DNA of 64,000 nt from Planococcus sp. ISL-109 (GTDB lineage: Bacteria > Bacillota > Bacilli > Bacillales_A > Planococcaceae), in assembly GCF_018613655.1 (NCBI RefSeq), contig NZ_JAGGPW010000029.1, positions 26,708 to 90,707 of the forward strand, given 5' to 3'. Of this stretch, positions 26,187 through 34,977 are shown in pieces (positions within the stretch are counted from its first letter, which is position 1; each line of letters starts with the position of its first letter). Below the pieces are notes generated by a model. The model did no database searches, was not told the DNA's origin, and saw nothing but the letters and a program-made list of their open reading frames with translations. A program made the translations under genes and the position numbers.

Positions 26187-26940
26187 TTACCGAACCCGCA
26201 AAAGCATGACAGCAGTGACATCGTTCTCCAATTCAGCGCACTCAGCCTGCTGGCTTGTCATATACCCATCAAAAAGTTGTGCTTTGCCCGGATACTCTTT
26301 CTTCAATTGCTGTGCCCGTTTTGCAATCAAAGCCTGCTGCACGGCATTGAGTTCGCCATTTTTCCCCGTCCATTTCCCGGTCGGCAATCAATTCCACCCC
26401 AGTCCGCCCGAAAACCGCAAGCCACTGTTCTTTCGTCAAGGAGCCACCTGCTTTTTCATGCGCATAGGCGTCATCGAGGATCATATAGCCTCCACTTTTA
26501 ACCGTTCCTATCAGTTTGCGGAGCGTTTCTTCAGGAGTGCCGAGCACATCCCCCGCCGCCCCGAGAATGGCCGCATCATAACCGTTTTCCGTTTTGACGG
26601 TTTCGTTAATATCAGCGACAGCAAACTCACATAAATCTTGCACTTTGTGGTCATGGGCTTTTTGTATGGCGAACTCGATAAACTCTGGAACAAGGTCCAC
26701 TCCTTTGACGCGGCATCCGAAACGATTAGCCAAATGGACGCTGACCGCCCCTTTTCCGCAAGCCAAATCCAGAATTTGTGCTGTATTCAACATCGGAACA
26801 TGCGCTGAAAGCAGTTCACTTATATCTCCCGGAGAAGAACCAAGCTCCCATAAATCCTGTAACAAATACGGCACATGTGGAAGCAGTTCGACTGATTCCG
26901 CAGTCAGTGATTGGGCTGATTTTTCTTGGATTTTGCTCAC
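26187..26940 (-). pseudogene. SAM-dependent methyltransferase, frameshifted
   Basis: The first ~185 codons encode a class I methyltransferase (AQILDLACGKGAVSVHLA as motif I, then KGVDLVPEF, and ILDDAYAHE). At a GGGGAAAAA tract (about 26358-26368) the frame breaks. The original continuation, GELNAVQQALIAKRAQQLKKEYP, lies in the next frame and runs to a stop at 26187, while the first frame stops at 26269. One extra base explains it. It could be a real pseudogene or a homopolymer sequencing error. A GTG at 26940, ~7 bases after AAAGGAG, seems a better start than the ATG at 26946. Confidence 0.8.
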
Positions 26941-27068
26941 GCCCATTCTCCTTTCATCGTTCCAGCGTCACTTTTTTTAACTATTGCTTTTATTGTTAGC
27001 TTCGCTTAGCCGTAAAACTATCAACTGCCCGCAGAAGAGGTTCCCCTAGACTGCATTTACCAACCTGT

Positions 27069-27548
27069 TTATTCGGTTCGTTTCTCCACCTCGAAATCAT
27101 AGTGAAACACTTCCTTCCGGATGCCGAGCGATTCGTATAGTTTTACAACAGCTGTATCGATGGGATCTGCTTGGACAAAAACCACCCACGCGCCCAAGCC
27201 GGCAGCTTCATCTTTCAAAAAACGGATGAGATTCGTAGCAATCTTCTTTCTGCGGTGTTGGCTATCGACAGCCAAATCGTAAATATATACTTCACTTCGT
27301 TCCTACTCGAACTTCTCCAAAGCATACGCGACAAGGCCTCCCGCCACACAGTCATCGGCCAGTGCAACACAAACGATGAAATGATCTTTCGTTAATAGTG
27401 ATAACAGATAATCATCCGAAGGCTTGTTTCTGAGATACGTGTCGGTTTCCTCAAAAGCATCAGCAAAAAGTCCGTTCAGCTGCCTGAACAACTGGAGAGA
27501 TTCAGCATCCTGAGTGAGCCGCTTGAATCGAACACTCTGATCTGTCAT
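27069..27548 (-). pseudogene. AAC(3)-I-type GNAT acetyltransferase interrupted by an amber stop
   Basis: One continuous frame of ~159 codons encodes a protein resembling aminoglycoside 3-N-acetyltransferase I: SDDYLLSLL, DCVAGGLVAYALEKFE, RSEVYIYDLAV, HRRKKIATNLIRFLK, FVQADPIDTAVVKLYESLGIR. A TAG at 27303-27305 (codon 82) interrupts it exactly between ALEKFE and ERSEVYIYDLAV. The relatives I recall have Gln after FE, so a CAG-to-TAG change is likely. AAGGGGA precedes the ATG at 27548. Without suppression only the first 81 residues are made, without the acetyl-CoA loop. Confidence 0.85.
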
Positions 27549-27589
27549 CTTCTGTCGGTTCCCCTTTCTTTCGCCCTCAGCGCAGTTTA

Positions 27590-28364
27590 CTAGATGGCAA
27601 TTTCTTTACTGATTATTTCATTGTAATAATCCAGGTCATACTGTTTCAGAACCATTAATCCTCTCAATGTGTTCATTGCACCGATTTTTGTATTTTTCAT
27701 TTGGAAATGAACACGCCCTGGGTGTTGAGGCCCTTTGGTCGAATACCCTCTTGCGAAACTTCTTTTTAAGGATGTCCAACCCTTCCTTTAATGAGGGCTC
27801 ATATGGATAATTGATAGCTGCAAAATAACTTAACGCCCGCAAGACGTCATATTTCCATCTTGTTGGAAAATGAAAGTGGAAGGAGAGATGATCTCTCCGG
27901 TCGATTGTTTGCGCATGAGTTTCCTGCGCAGCAAATACGCCTGTCCCGCTTGTGTTTGCTCTCTAATAGCGGGAAGTAAATTGGTATAGCCTTGTTTTTC
28001 GTAATCTGTGTAGGCTTCAAGAACTGACAAAGTGGTGTGAATGGAGCTTTTCCTGCTTGGCCCGTGAACGGTAGCGCAGTTCCAGCCACCATCCGGCATC
28101 TGCATTTCGATTAAATAATGAACCATTTCATCAATAATGGACGTTGACTGCTGGCCATAACTTAGCAAACTCACGAGCATTGCCACGACACAAACGTCAT
28201 CTTCCACAGACATTTCCCCAAGTTTGCTGTTGTTCGTTATACCGAGAGAGAAATTCACCGATCCACCCATCCTCTATATAAGGGCTTTGAACGCCCAACA
28301 GATAGATTTCTGTCTGCCTCTTGACGGCAGGGTCACTATTCCATAAAAAATCGATAATCTTCAT
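27590..28364 (-). pseudogene. QW-motif (squalene-cyclase/prenyltransferase toroid-like) protein, multiply frameshifted
   Basis: An ATG at 28364 with AGGAGG eight bases upstream starts MKIIDFLWNSDPAVKRQ, typical of a family of toroid-fold hypothetical proteins. The frame is lost near 28245, probably with an internal deletion. It resumes in another frame with SVEDDVCVVAMLVSLL and the QW-like QMPDGGWNC. It shifts again near 27860 (PTRWKYDVLRALSYFAAINYP) and once more near 27770, after which GPQHPGRVHFQM ... NTLRGLMVLKQYDL runs to a stop at 27590. At least three lesions make it a clear pseudogene. Confidence 0.82.
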
Positions 28365-28431
28365 CGCGTAAACCTCCTGCGCAACATAATCGCGTGCAAT
28401 CAGTAGAGAAGAGCTTTGCAATTTCCAGGAT

Positions 28432-28911
28432 TCAGGCCTCGTATTGTCCACTAAAACGGGCAACGAGCTCATCAATTTGCTGTTCCTTTTTTTTATTGGA
28501 CCAATTAATGACACCCGATGAACTTACCTTGACGCCTTTTTCTGCGAGCAGTTTCTTCATTTTGGACAAAGCAAAACTGCCTCCCATCCACTTGTACCGG
28601 AATTGCTGGGTTACAAAGCACGATACATGCTTCCTCTCAATTTCAGGTAATTGCTTTAGATACTTGGAAAATCCGGGACATAAATTAAAAGCCTGTACCC
28701 AAGCTCCAAAAATCAAAGCATCGTATCCAGTCACTTCCGGCATACTATCCAGTTCAATGTCTTTAGGATTTTGAGTTGCACTTGGGTCCCCAATATTTTG
28801 CATCCTGGTTAGCGTAACTTCATGGCCATCGGTCCGTAATTTTTCAAGCAGTTTTTCACCGACAAGTAATGTGTTTCCAGTCTGAGAATGCACTATAATT
28901 CCAATCTTCAT
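28432..28911 (-). CDS. Flavodoxin-like protein
   Basis: A 159-residue protein with a flavodoxin fold. GIIVHSQTGNTLLVGEKL is the FMN phosphate loop and YDALIFGAWVQAF the second FMN-binding strand. The segment KHVSCFVTQQFRYKWMGGSFAL follows. The ATG at 28911 has GGGAGGAA upstream. It probably carries FMN and acts as an electron carrier or quinone/nitro reductase; the partner is unknown. It ends ~70 bp before the toroid pseudogene and could have been in the same operon. Confidence 0.82.
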   Translation of the reverse strand: MKIGIIVHSQTGNTLLVGEKLLEKLRTDGHEVTLTRMQNIGDPSATQNPKDIELDSMPEVTGYDALIFGAWVQAFNLCPGFSKYLKQLPEIERKHVSCFVTQQFRYKWMGGSFALSKMKKLLAEKGVKVSSSGVINWSNKKKEQQIDELVARFSGQYEA

Positions 28912-29057
28912 ACCGTTATTCCTCCCTTTCATTAGGATGATTCGATATCAAACTTCATTCTTAGTAAAGTGGTTCTTGATTATTTCAATACCCCATGACA
29001 ATTCCCTTCATTCAAAAGTCTTTAGTTTTCGGACAATTTCATTGATTGCTTTATACA

Positions 29058-29099
29058 GAAAAAAACCCCGATAAAGTTCTATGAACAAATATCGAGGGC
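29058..29099 (-). terminator. Terminator after rlmCD
   Basis: On the minus strand CCCTCGATA ... TATCGGGG with one bulge is followed by TTTTTTT, ~70 bp after the rlmCD stop. Confidence 0.65.
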
Positions 29100-29168
29100 G
29101 AAAATATAATGGGGTTAATTACCATATTTAAAAATATCCACATTTCGGAATCATTTTTTTACGGGCTG

Positions 29169-30530
29169 TTAGTTTCTTGTCAGCCACGCGACACATTCCA
29201 CATGCGTCGTCTGCGGGAACATATCGACTGGCTGGACTTCCTGCGTCCGATAGCCGCCGTCTTCAAGAATGCGTAAATCGCGTGCGAGCGTCGCCGGGTT
29301 GCACGAGACGTAGACAATGCGTTCAGGTCTTTGTTCGAGCATCGTCTGAAGCAATGCTTCATCACAGCCTTTACGCGGCGGATCGACAACGAGCACGTCC
29401 GCTACTTTGCCTTCCTTGTACCAGCGCGGAATGACTTGTTCGGCGGGCCCTGCTTCGAACAATGTATTGGTGAAGCCGTTCAGAGTGGCATTGCGTTGCG
29501 CGTCTTCGATCGCCTGCGGGACGATTTCCACGCCCATGACAAATTTCGCGCGCTGCGCCAAAAACAACGAGATTGTGCCGATGCCGCAATACGCATCGAT
29601 CACGGTTTCACTGCCAGTCAGCCCTGCATAGTCGAGCGCCTGTCCGTACAGCACTTCCGTCTGTTCCGGGTTGACCTGGTAGAATGAACGCGCGGAAATT
29701 TCAAAGCGCACATCGCCGATCTGGTCTTCGATGATGTCTTTCCCCCATAAGTTGACGGTCTCGTCCCCGAAAATCACATTCGTTTTTTCCGGATTGACGT
29801 TCTGCATGATTGACGTTACTTCCGGCAGCGCTGTGCGGATCAACTCCACTGCACGCTCCGCTTGTGGGAATTTCTTTTTCTTCGTCACGAGGACGACCAT
29901 CAATTCACCGGTCACGCGGGCTTTACGGACAACGACGTGGCGCAGCATGCCGCGGTGCGTCTTCTCTTCGTAAGGCTCGATGCCCATATCCTGCAGATTG
30001 CGCTTGAGTGATGCCATGAGCAGATCCGCTTCCGGCGTTTGGATCAGGCAAATATCGGTATCCGCAATCCGGTGAGAACGCGGTTGATAGAAACCGGCGA
30101 CGACCCGCCCGTCTTCCTGGCCGAACGGAATCTGTGATTTATTCCGGTAGCGCCACGGATTGTCCATGCCTTTGACCGGATGGACCGGCACGTCCGGCAA
30201 TTTCCCGAGACGTGCCATCGCATCGCGTACAACTTTCTCTTTGTATTTCAACTGGCCTTCGTAGGATAAATGCTGCAACTGGCAGCCGCCGCAAATTTCA
30301 AACACTGGGCACGGTGCATCGATGCGGTCTGCGGATTTTTCTTCAATCGATATGAGTTTTGCAAACCCATATGATTTCAGGGTTTTCAAAACATGCACCG
30401 TCACGGTTTCACCAGGCAATGCTTCTTTGATAAACAACGGATAGCCGTCCACTTTGGCGACGCCTGCACCGTCATGGGTCAAGTCTTCGACGTATACGGA
30501 CAAGCGTTCATTTTTCGTTACTGGCTTCAT
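29169..30530 (-). CDS. rlmCD: 23S rRNA (uracil-5-)-methyltransferase RlmCD
   Basis: A 453-residue enzyme that makes 5-methyluridine in 23S rRNA; in B. subtilis one protein (YefA/RlmCD) modifies both U747 and U1939. Domains: an N-terminal TRAM/OB fold (residues ~1-60), a [4Fe-4S] site with [14 protein letters not shown] (Cys ~74, 80, 83) plus a later Cys, then the Rossmann fold with [24 protein letters not shown] and the catalytic Cys in [13 protein letters not shown]. The ATG at 30530 has GGAG eight bases upstream; a GTG three codons earlier overlaps that spacing. In B. subtilis it neighbours dgkB (yerQ). Confidence 0.93.
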   Translation of the reverse strand: MKPVTKNERLSVYVEDLTHDGAGVAKVDGYPLFIKEALPGETVTVHVLKTLKSYGFAKLISIEEKSADRIDAPCPVFEICGGCQLQHLSYEGQLKYKEKVVRDAMARLGKLPDVPVHPVKGMDNPWRYRNKSQIPFGQEDGRVVAGFYQPRSHRIADTDICLIQTPEADLLMASLKRNLQDMGIEPYEEKTHRGMLRHVVVRKARVTGELMVVLVTKKKKFPQAERAVELIRTALPEVTSIMQNVNPEKTNVIFGDETVNLWGKDIIEDQIGDVRFEISARSFYQVNPEQTEVLYGQALDYAGLTGSETVIDAYCGIGTISLFLAQRAKFVMGVEIVPQAIEDAQRNATLNGFTNTLFEAGPAEQVIPRWYKEGKVADVLVVDPPRKGCDEALLQTMLEQRPERIVYVSCNPATLARDLRILEDGGYRTQEVQPVDMFPQTTHVECVAWLTRN

Positions 30531-30595
30531 TACGTTCACTCCATTTCACATTGACTTATTGTATCATATCCGCCAGGCTGCGGCATTCCGGGCAT

Positions 30596-30632
30596 AAAAA
30601 AACTGCGGCGGGAAGTCCCCGCCACAGCTTTA
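30596..30632 (-). terminator. Terminator downstream of the cyd operon
   Basis: On the minus strand GCTGTGGCGGGG ... CCCGCCGCAG is followed by TTTTTTT. It lies beyond a structured insert that separates it from cydS. Confidence 0.85.
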
Positions 30633-30639
30633 TCCCGCT

Positions 30640-30755
30640 TTAACAATCCGTAAGACTCACACCTCTTGAAGTAGGAGATCAACGGGCCGTAAAAATCCGA
30701 TTGGATCAACTAACAATCAGTGGGAGATGACGAAAACCCCACTGATTGAAGTTTC
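30640..30755 (+). mobile_element. Possible IS200/IS605-type right-end remnant
   Basis: Between cydS and its terminator lies a structured segment on the plus strand: CGTAAGACTCACACCTCTTG, GCCGTAAAAATCCGATTGG, then an 11-bp hairpin CAATCAGTGGG (30714) / CCCACTGATTG (30738) followed by AAGTTTCTC. It resembles, from memory, right ends (overlapping omega-RNA) of tnpB elements of IS200/IS605 in Firmicutes. One frame reads SVRLTPLEVGDQRAVKIR like a tnpB tail. No transposase gene or left end is present. The identification is unverified. Confidence 0.4.
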
Positions 30756-30758
30756 TCT

Positions 30759-30869
30759 TTATTTCTTTTCTTTCGTTACCGGACCATCTTTCAGCGATAC
30801 CCAAAAACCGACGGCAATCGCCAGAATGATCACCAGAAACGGGGCATAGAAAATGAAAAAATCACTCAT
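30759..30869 (-). CDS. cydS: Cytochrome bd oxidase small subunit CydS
   Basis: A 36-residue single-span protein (FFIFYAPFLVIILAIAVGFWVSLKD) encoded directly after cydB, with AGGAGG ten bases before its ATG. This size, placement and YAP...FWV.LKD pattern fit CydS of Bacillus/Geobacillus cytochrome bd, which packs against CydA. A longer 72-codon frame exists, but its N-terminus overlaps the cydB end with no ribosome site. Confidence 0.88.
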   Translation of the reverse strand: MSDFFIFYAPFLVIILAIAVGFWVSLKDGPVTKEKK

Positions 30870-30885
30870 GCTTGTGGGGCCTCCT

Positions 30886-31914
30886 TTAGGCGTGGTAATC
30901 CGATTTCCCTTTGACATAATCCTTGTCGAACAGGAACAGGCGGAACAACAGATACAAGGACGGCAAAAGCAGTCCAAGCCCTGCGATAAAGGCGATGATC
31001 AACGCAATCGCCATCGATTCGTTCGTGAAGCTATCGTAAATCGTCAAATGCGGATACAGCAAATACGGATAATGCGACGCGCCGTAAGCGAAAAACGCGG
31101 TAAAGAACTGGCCGACCAGCAAAATGAACGCCATGCCGTAATTGCGCCGCTTCCAGACCAAGTAGACGGTGCCAAGGAACAACAGGAACGACAGCGCGAA
31201 CATCCACCACAGATCGAGCAAGTTCGCGTAATGTTCCGGATTGTGTCCGCGCAGTTCGAAGATGATCCCGGTCGCAGTCACGATCGTCGGGCCTGCCCAG
31301 ATGAGCGCGTATTTGCGAAGCAGTGTTGTCGCCTTGGCATCGCCCGCCTTCGCTGCGTACCATGTGAGGAACACCGCGGAAATGTAGAGCACTGCGGCGA
31401 TGCTCAGGACGACGATGCTCCACATCAAGGGGCTCATGAAGAGCGCCCAATAATCGAGCGACGGCTGGCCGCCTTCGAGACGGATAAAGCCGCCTTCTGA
31501 AATGGCCAGCACCGGCGACAGCGCCGCCGGAAGCAAGAGCCCCGACAAGCCATACATGTAGATATAGCCCCGGTGATTGATCTTCGCTCCGTAGGTCGCA
31601 AACGCGTAATAGGAGCCGCGTATCGCGAGCAAGATCAATGCGATGCTCGCCGGCACGAGCAAGGTCGTCCCGTAGTAGAAGGCGGTCTGCGGGAAAAACC
31701 CGATGATGCCGACAAAGAAGAAGACGAAAAAGACGTTCGTCACTTCCCACACCGGCGACAAGTAGCGCTGGACAACGCCGGTCAACACGTGCTGTTTGTC
31801 CGAAAACGCGCTGTAGGCGTTGAAGAATCCGGCGCCGAAATCAATCGATGCCACAATGACGTACAGGAACAAGAACAGCCAGAGAACGGAAATCCCGATT
31901 ATTTCTAAAGTCAT
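30886..31914 (-). CDS. cydB: Cytochrome bd ubiquinol oxidase subunit II
   Basis: A 342-residue membrane protein with about nine spans, the non-catalytic half of the CydAB heterodimer that reduces O2 to water with quinol. VIVASIDFGAGFFNAYS near the N-terminus, SPVWEVTNVFFVFFFVG and IRGSYYAFATYGAK are family hallmarks. The start overlaps the cydA stop as ATGA, giving coupled translation and equal subunit amounts. cydS follows 16 bp later. Confidence 0.95.
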   Translation of the reverse strand: MTLEIIGISVLWLFLFLYVIVASIDFGAGFFNAYSAFSDKQHVLTGVVQRYLSPVWEVTNVFFVFFFVGIIGFFPQTAFYYGTTLLVPASIALILLAIRGSYYAFATYGAKINHRGYIYMYGLSGLLLPAALSPVLAISEGGFIRLEGGQPSLDYWALFMSPLMWSIVVLSIAAVLYISAVFLTWYAAKAGDAKATTLLRKYALIWAGPTIVTATGIIFELRGHNPEHYANLLDLWWMFALSFLLFLGTVYLVWKRRNYGMAFILLVGQFFTAFFAYGASHYPYLLYPHLTIYDSFTNESMAIALIIAFIAGLGLLLPSLYLLFRLFLFDKDYVKGKSDYHA

Positions 31915-33284
31915 TGTTCCTCACCGCCTTTGTTCGATTCACGCTGCGCCAATTCATCTTCGACCGGGTTGCGTTTGTACATGCGGGACAACACGACGAC
32001 CGTCCCGATGCCGAGAATGAGGTAGAGGCCAGCGAACAGCACGATCATCAAGTCGACGTTGCCGCTTGTCGTCGCGCCTTCACTGGTCTTCATGTAGCCG
32101 CGCAAAATCCACGGCTGACGTCCGACTTCCGTGAACCACCAGCCGGCTTGAATCGCCAGCATCGCGAGTGGACCGGTCATGACCGTCAGCCAGCGGAACC
32201 AGGTCTTGGTGATGATGGACCAGCCGCGCCACGCGCCGACGACATAGACGAAGGAGAAGAACGCCAGCCACATGCCGAGTGTGACCATCGTGTCGAACAG
32301 GTAATGGATCCACAGCGGCGGAATTTCATCTTCCGGGAATTCGTTCAAGCCGATCACTTCCGCGTTCGGCACCCCGTGCGCCAAAATACTCAAGGCATAC
32401 GGAATGCGGATGGCGTATTTCGCTTCTTCCCCGTCCAATACACCGAACAGGATAAGATCCGCTTCCGCTTCGGTTTCAAAATGCCACTCGGCAGCCGCCA
32501 ATTTCTCCGGCTGGTATTCCGCCAAGTATTTGCCGGAAAAATCGCCGATGATCGCGGTGGCGATCGAAAAGACCAACCCAAGCTTCATCGTCAGGAACAA
32601 AGCTTTTTTATGGTAAATATGATTTGATCCGCGCATCAGGCGATATGCGGCGATCGAGGCGAGCACAAACGCACTCGTCATGAACGCCGTCGCCAGGACG
32701 TGCGCCACTTTCGTCGGCACCGCCGGGCTGAACATCGCAAGCAATGGGCTGATGTTGACCAGCTCGCCGTTCAACACCTCAAACCCTTGCGGTGCGTTCA
32801 TGAACGAGTTGACGATCGTAATAAACACCGAGGAAGCGGCCGCACCGACCGCGACTGGAATCAGCAACAGGAAATGCTTGCGCTGGTCTTCAAACCGGTC
32901 CCACGTATACAAATAAATGCCGAGGAAAATCGCTTCAAAGAAAAATGCGAAGACTTCCATGAATAACGGAAGCGCGATGACGTTCCCCGCCATCTGCATG
33001 AAGTTCGGCCATAATAAGGACAGCTGAAGGCCGATCGCCGTACCGGTCACAACGCCGACTGCGACCGTGATGACAAACCCTCTCGCCCAGCGGCGTGCCA
33101 GGAGGATGTAATGTTCGTCCTTTTTCCGGATCCCGACCCACTGGGCAATCATGATCATGAGCGGGACCCCCACACCGACCGTCGCGTAGATGATATGGAA
33201 AGATAAGGTCATTAAGGTCAATATACGGCTCTGTAAGGCCGTGTCTTCAAATCCCAAAATTCTCGTCCCCTTTACATGGGCCAT
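31911..33284 (-). CDS. cydA: Cytochrome bd ubiquinol oxidase subunit I
   Basis: A ~450-residue haem-bearing subunit. SRILTLMTLSFHIIYATVGVG holds the first haem-ligand region, and the quinol-side GWWFTEVGRQPWILRGYMKTSEG follows. The total length fits a short-Q-loop Bacillus-type CydA. The listed ATG (33284) has no good ribosome site; AAAGGGGA lies eight bases before an in-frame TTG at 33257, which would give a protein starting at GFEDTALQS. That shorter start is quite possible. cydA leads the cydABS operon; no clear Rex site was recognised upstream. Confidence 0.93.
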   Translation of the reverse strand: MAHVKGTRILGFEDTALQSRILTLMTLSFHIIYATVGVGVPLMIMIAQWVGIRKKDEHYILLARRWARGFVITVAVGVVTGTAIGLQLSLLWPNFMQMAGNVIALPLFMEVFAFFFEAIFLGIYLYTWDRFEDQRKHFLLLIPVAVGAAASSVFITIVNSFMNAPQGFEVLNGELVNISPLLAMFSPAVPTKVAHVLATAFMTSAFVLASIAAYRLMRGSNHIYHKKALFLTMKLGLVFSIATAIIGDFSGKYLAEYQPEKLAAAEWHFETEAEADLILFGVLDGEEAKYAIRIPYALSILAHGVPNAEVIGLNEFPEDEIPPLWIHYLFDTMVTLGMWLAFFSFVYVVGAWRGWSIITKTWFRWLTVMTGPLAMLAIQAGWWFTEVGRQPWILRGYMKTSEGATTSGNVDLMIVLFAGLYLILGIGTVVVLSRMYKRNPVEDELAQRESNKGGEEQ

Positions 33285-33422
33285 GGCCCGTTATATATTT
33301 TATTGTACCTTAAAGGACGCGCTGGAAACTTCCCAAAGGCATTAGATTCCCGCCTATGTTTGAATAAGATGTGACAAACCCCAGTAGATGGGTATTGAAA
33401 TTTTGCTGAATTTTTAGTATTC

Positions 33423-33428
33423 TATAAT
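33423..33428 (+). promoter_or_regulatory. Possible -10 box of the Nudix gene
   Basis: A perfect TATAAT occurs 25 bp before the Nudix start; no convincing -35 at proper spacing is visible. Confidence 0.4.
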
Positions 33429-33452
33429 GAACAAAAGAAAAGGATGATTTAT

Positions 33453-33887
33453 ATGGAGAAAAAGAGAAAGGTGTTTGCCTATATTACACAAGGCGATGAA
33501 AACAACCGCCAATTGCTTGTATTCGAGTACAAAGGAGAACCAGAAGTCGGATTACAGGTGCCCGGCGGCACAATCGGTGAAGATGAGTTATTGATTGATG
33601 CGCTTTACCGTGAGGTGAAAGAAGAAACCGGCTTGCAGCGTGATGTATTGGAGTTTGTCGGCAAGATCCATAAGTACAATTACTACCCGCCGAACAAAGA
33701 CAAAGCATATGAGCGCAACATCTTCCACTTCGAATACACAGGCGAAAATATTGAAGCGTTCGAGCACACGATCAAAAGCGAAGGCCGCGACAACGGGCTG
33801 GTCGTGCAGTACCGCTGGGAGCCGATCGAAAACTTGCCGAAGCTTGCTGCTGAACAAGATGAAGCGATCGAGCTCTTGGAGTATTAA
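33453..33887 (+). CDS. Nudix hydrolase
   Basis: A 144-residue protein with a complete Nudix box, G(T/I)-IGEDELLIDALYREVKEETGL, holding the REVKEE Mg2+-binding glutamates at about residues 50-56. Nudix enzymes cleave nucleoside diphosphates linked to another group; the substrate cannot be read from the sequence. I start at the ATG 33453, with AAAAGGATG upstream, rather than the ATG three codons earlier. It is a lone gene between divergent cydA and convergent dgkB. Confidence 0.87.
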   Translation: MEKKRKVFAYITQGDENNRQLLVFEYKGEPEVGLQVPGGTIGEDELLIDALYREVKEETGLQRDVLEFVGKIHKYNYYPPNKDKAYERNIFHFEYTGENIEAFEHTIKSEGRDNGLVVQYRWEPIENLPKLAAEQDEAIELLEY

Positions 33888-33911
33888 CCCCTTCTTTGCT
33901 GAAGCAACTAT

Positions 33912-33958
33912 AAAAAGCTATCCGCCATCCAGAATTTGCTGGATGATGGATAGCTTTT
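33912..33958. terminator. Bidirectional rho-independent terminator
   Basis: AAAAGCTATCC-GC-CATCCAG / CTGGATG-AT-GGATAGCTTTT forms a long stem with one internal mismatch, serving the Nudix gene and dgkB. Confidence 0.88.
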
Positions 33959-33959
33959 G

Positions 33960-34874
33960 TCATTTCCGGTCGACTTCCCGTATATAGTCGAGCGGCACAA
34001 ACATTTCGATATGGCGCTCTAAGTTTACGAACGTGGCTGGCAAAATGCCGCCGAACTCCCCGTCCAGATTAAGCAAAACACGCTCATTGGATGTGACCGA
34101 TATTTTGCTCGCTTTGACATACAAAACGTGCGGGTCCGATAAATGCTCGCCTCTGAGCGCTAGTGATGCGACGCGGATAAACTCCGCCATATTCAATTCT
34201 TTCAAAATGAGCAAGGTGAATTTGCCGTCGTTGATGCTGGCGTCCGGCGCCAGTTTTTCAAATCCGCCGACGGAATTCGTCAAGCCGATCAAAAACATCA
34301 TCACTTTATCTTCAAACACTTCGCCGTCATATTCAATCCGGACACGGGACGAGCGGATCGATGGCAGCATTTCAATGCCTTTCAAGTAATACGCCAATTG
34401 CCCAAGCACCGTCTTCAGTTTGCTCGGCACTTCGTATGTCAATTCCGTTAAGCGCCCGCCGCCCGCGATATTGACAAAATATCGTTCGTCATTCATTACA
34501 CCGATATCGACCGGAATTGAATCGCCTTGGGTAATAATATCAACTGCCCGGTTAATATCCCGTGGGATGTGGACCGCCCGTGCAAAATCATTGGTCGTCC
34601 CCATTGGAATCAGGCCTACTTTCGGCCTCTCCGGATATTTAGCGATGCCCGATACCACTTCATTGAGTGTCCCATCACCGCCGACCGCAACGACCAAATC
34701 GAATTTGCGCTCTACTGCGTATTCCGCTGCCTTGATTGCGTCTCCTTCAGATGTCGTCGCATGGCAAGAAGTTTCATATCCTGCAATCTCCATCTTTTCC
34801 AACACTTCCGGGAGGTGGCGGCGGAACAATTCCCTGCCAGCTGTCGGATTGTAAATAATGCGTGCTCGTTTCAT
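33960..34874 (-). CDS. dgkB: Diacylglycerol kinase (soluble, DgkB type)
   Basis: A 304-residue ATP-dependent lipid kinase that returns diacylglycerol, left from lipoteichoic acid synthesis, to phosphatidic acid. The nucleotide loop VGGDGTLNEVV lies at residues ~64-74; IYNPTAGR near the N-terminus and GLIPMGTTNDFAR are typical. In B. subtilis dgkB (yerQ) sits between gatB and yefA; here that order is kept but with extra genes inserted on both sides. Confidence 0.93.
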   Translation of the reverse strand: MKRARIIYNPTAGRELFRRHLPEVLEKMEIAGYETSCHATTSEGDAIKAAEYAVERKFDLVVAVGGDGTLNEVVSGIAKYPERPKVGLIPMGTTNDFARAVHIPRDINRAVDIITQGDSIPVDIGVMNDERYFVNIAGGGRLTELTYEVPSKLKTVLGQLAYYLKGIEMLPSIRSSRVRIEYDGEVFEDKVMMFLIGLTNSVGGFEKLAPDASINDGKFTLLILKELNMAEFIRVASLALRGEHLSDPHVLYVKASKISVTSNERVLLNLDGEFGGILPATFVNLERHIEMFVPLDYIREVDRK

Positions 34875-34920
34875 CGGATTCAGCCTTTCTGGACCATTCT
34901 ATAAAACAGGACATGCAAGC

Positions 34921-34956
34921 GCTGCAGAAAGTTCCCGAATCAGGGCTTTCTGCAGC
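34921..34956. other. Strong hairpin between the thioredoxin-fold gene and dgkB
   Basis: A perfect 11-bp stem GCTGCAGAAAG/CTTTCTGCAGC encloses a 14-base loop that contains a further CCC/GGG pair. No T run follows on either strand, so it may be an attenuator, an mRNA-stabilising structure or a weak terminator. Confidence 0.55.
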
Positions 34957-34977
34957 CGGCAAGCCCATTCATTACAT

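Noticed and set aside
33290..33400. Possible Rex site (TTGTGAA-N4-TTCACAA) upstream of cydA
   Set aside because: Only a loose match (TTTGTCAC ... TATTCAAA) is visible; not supportable.
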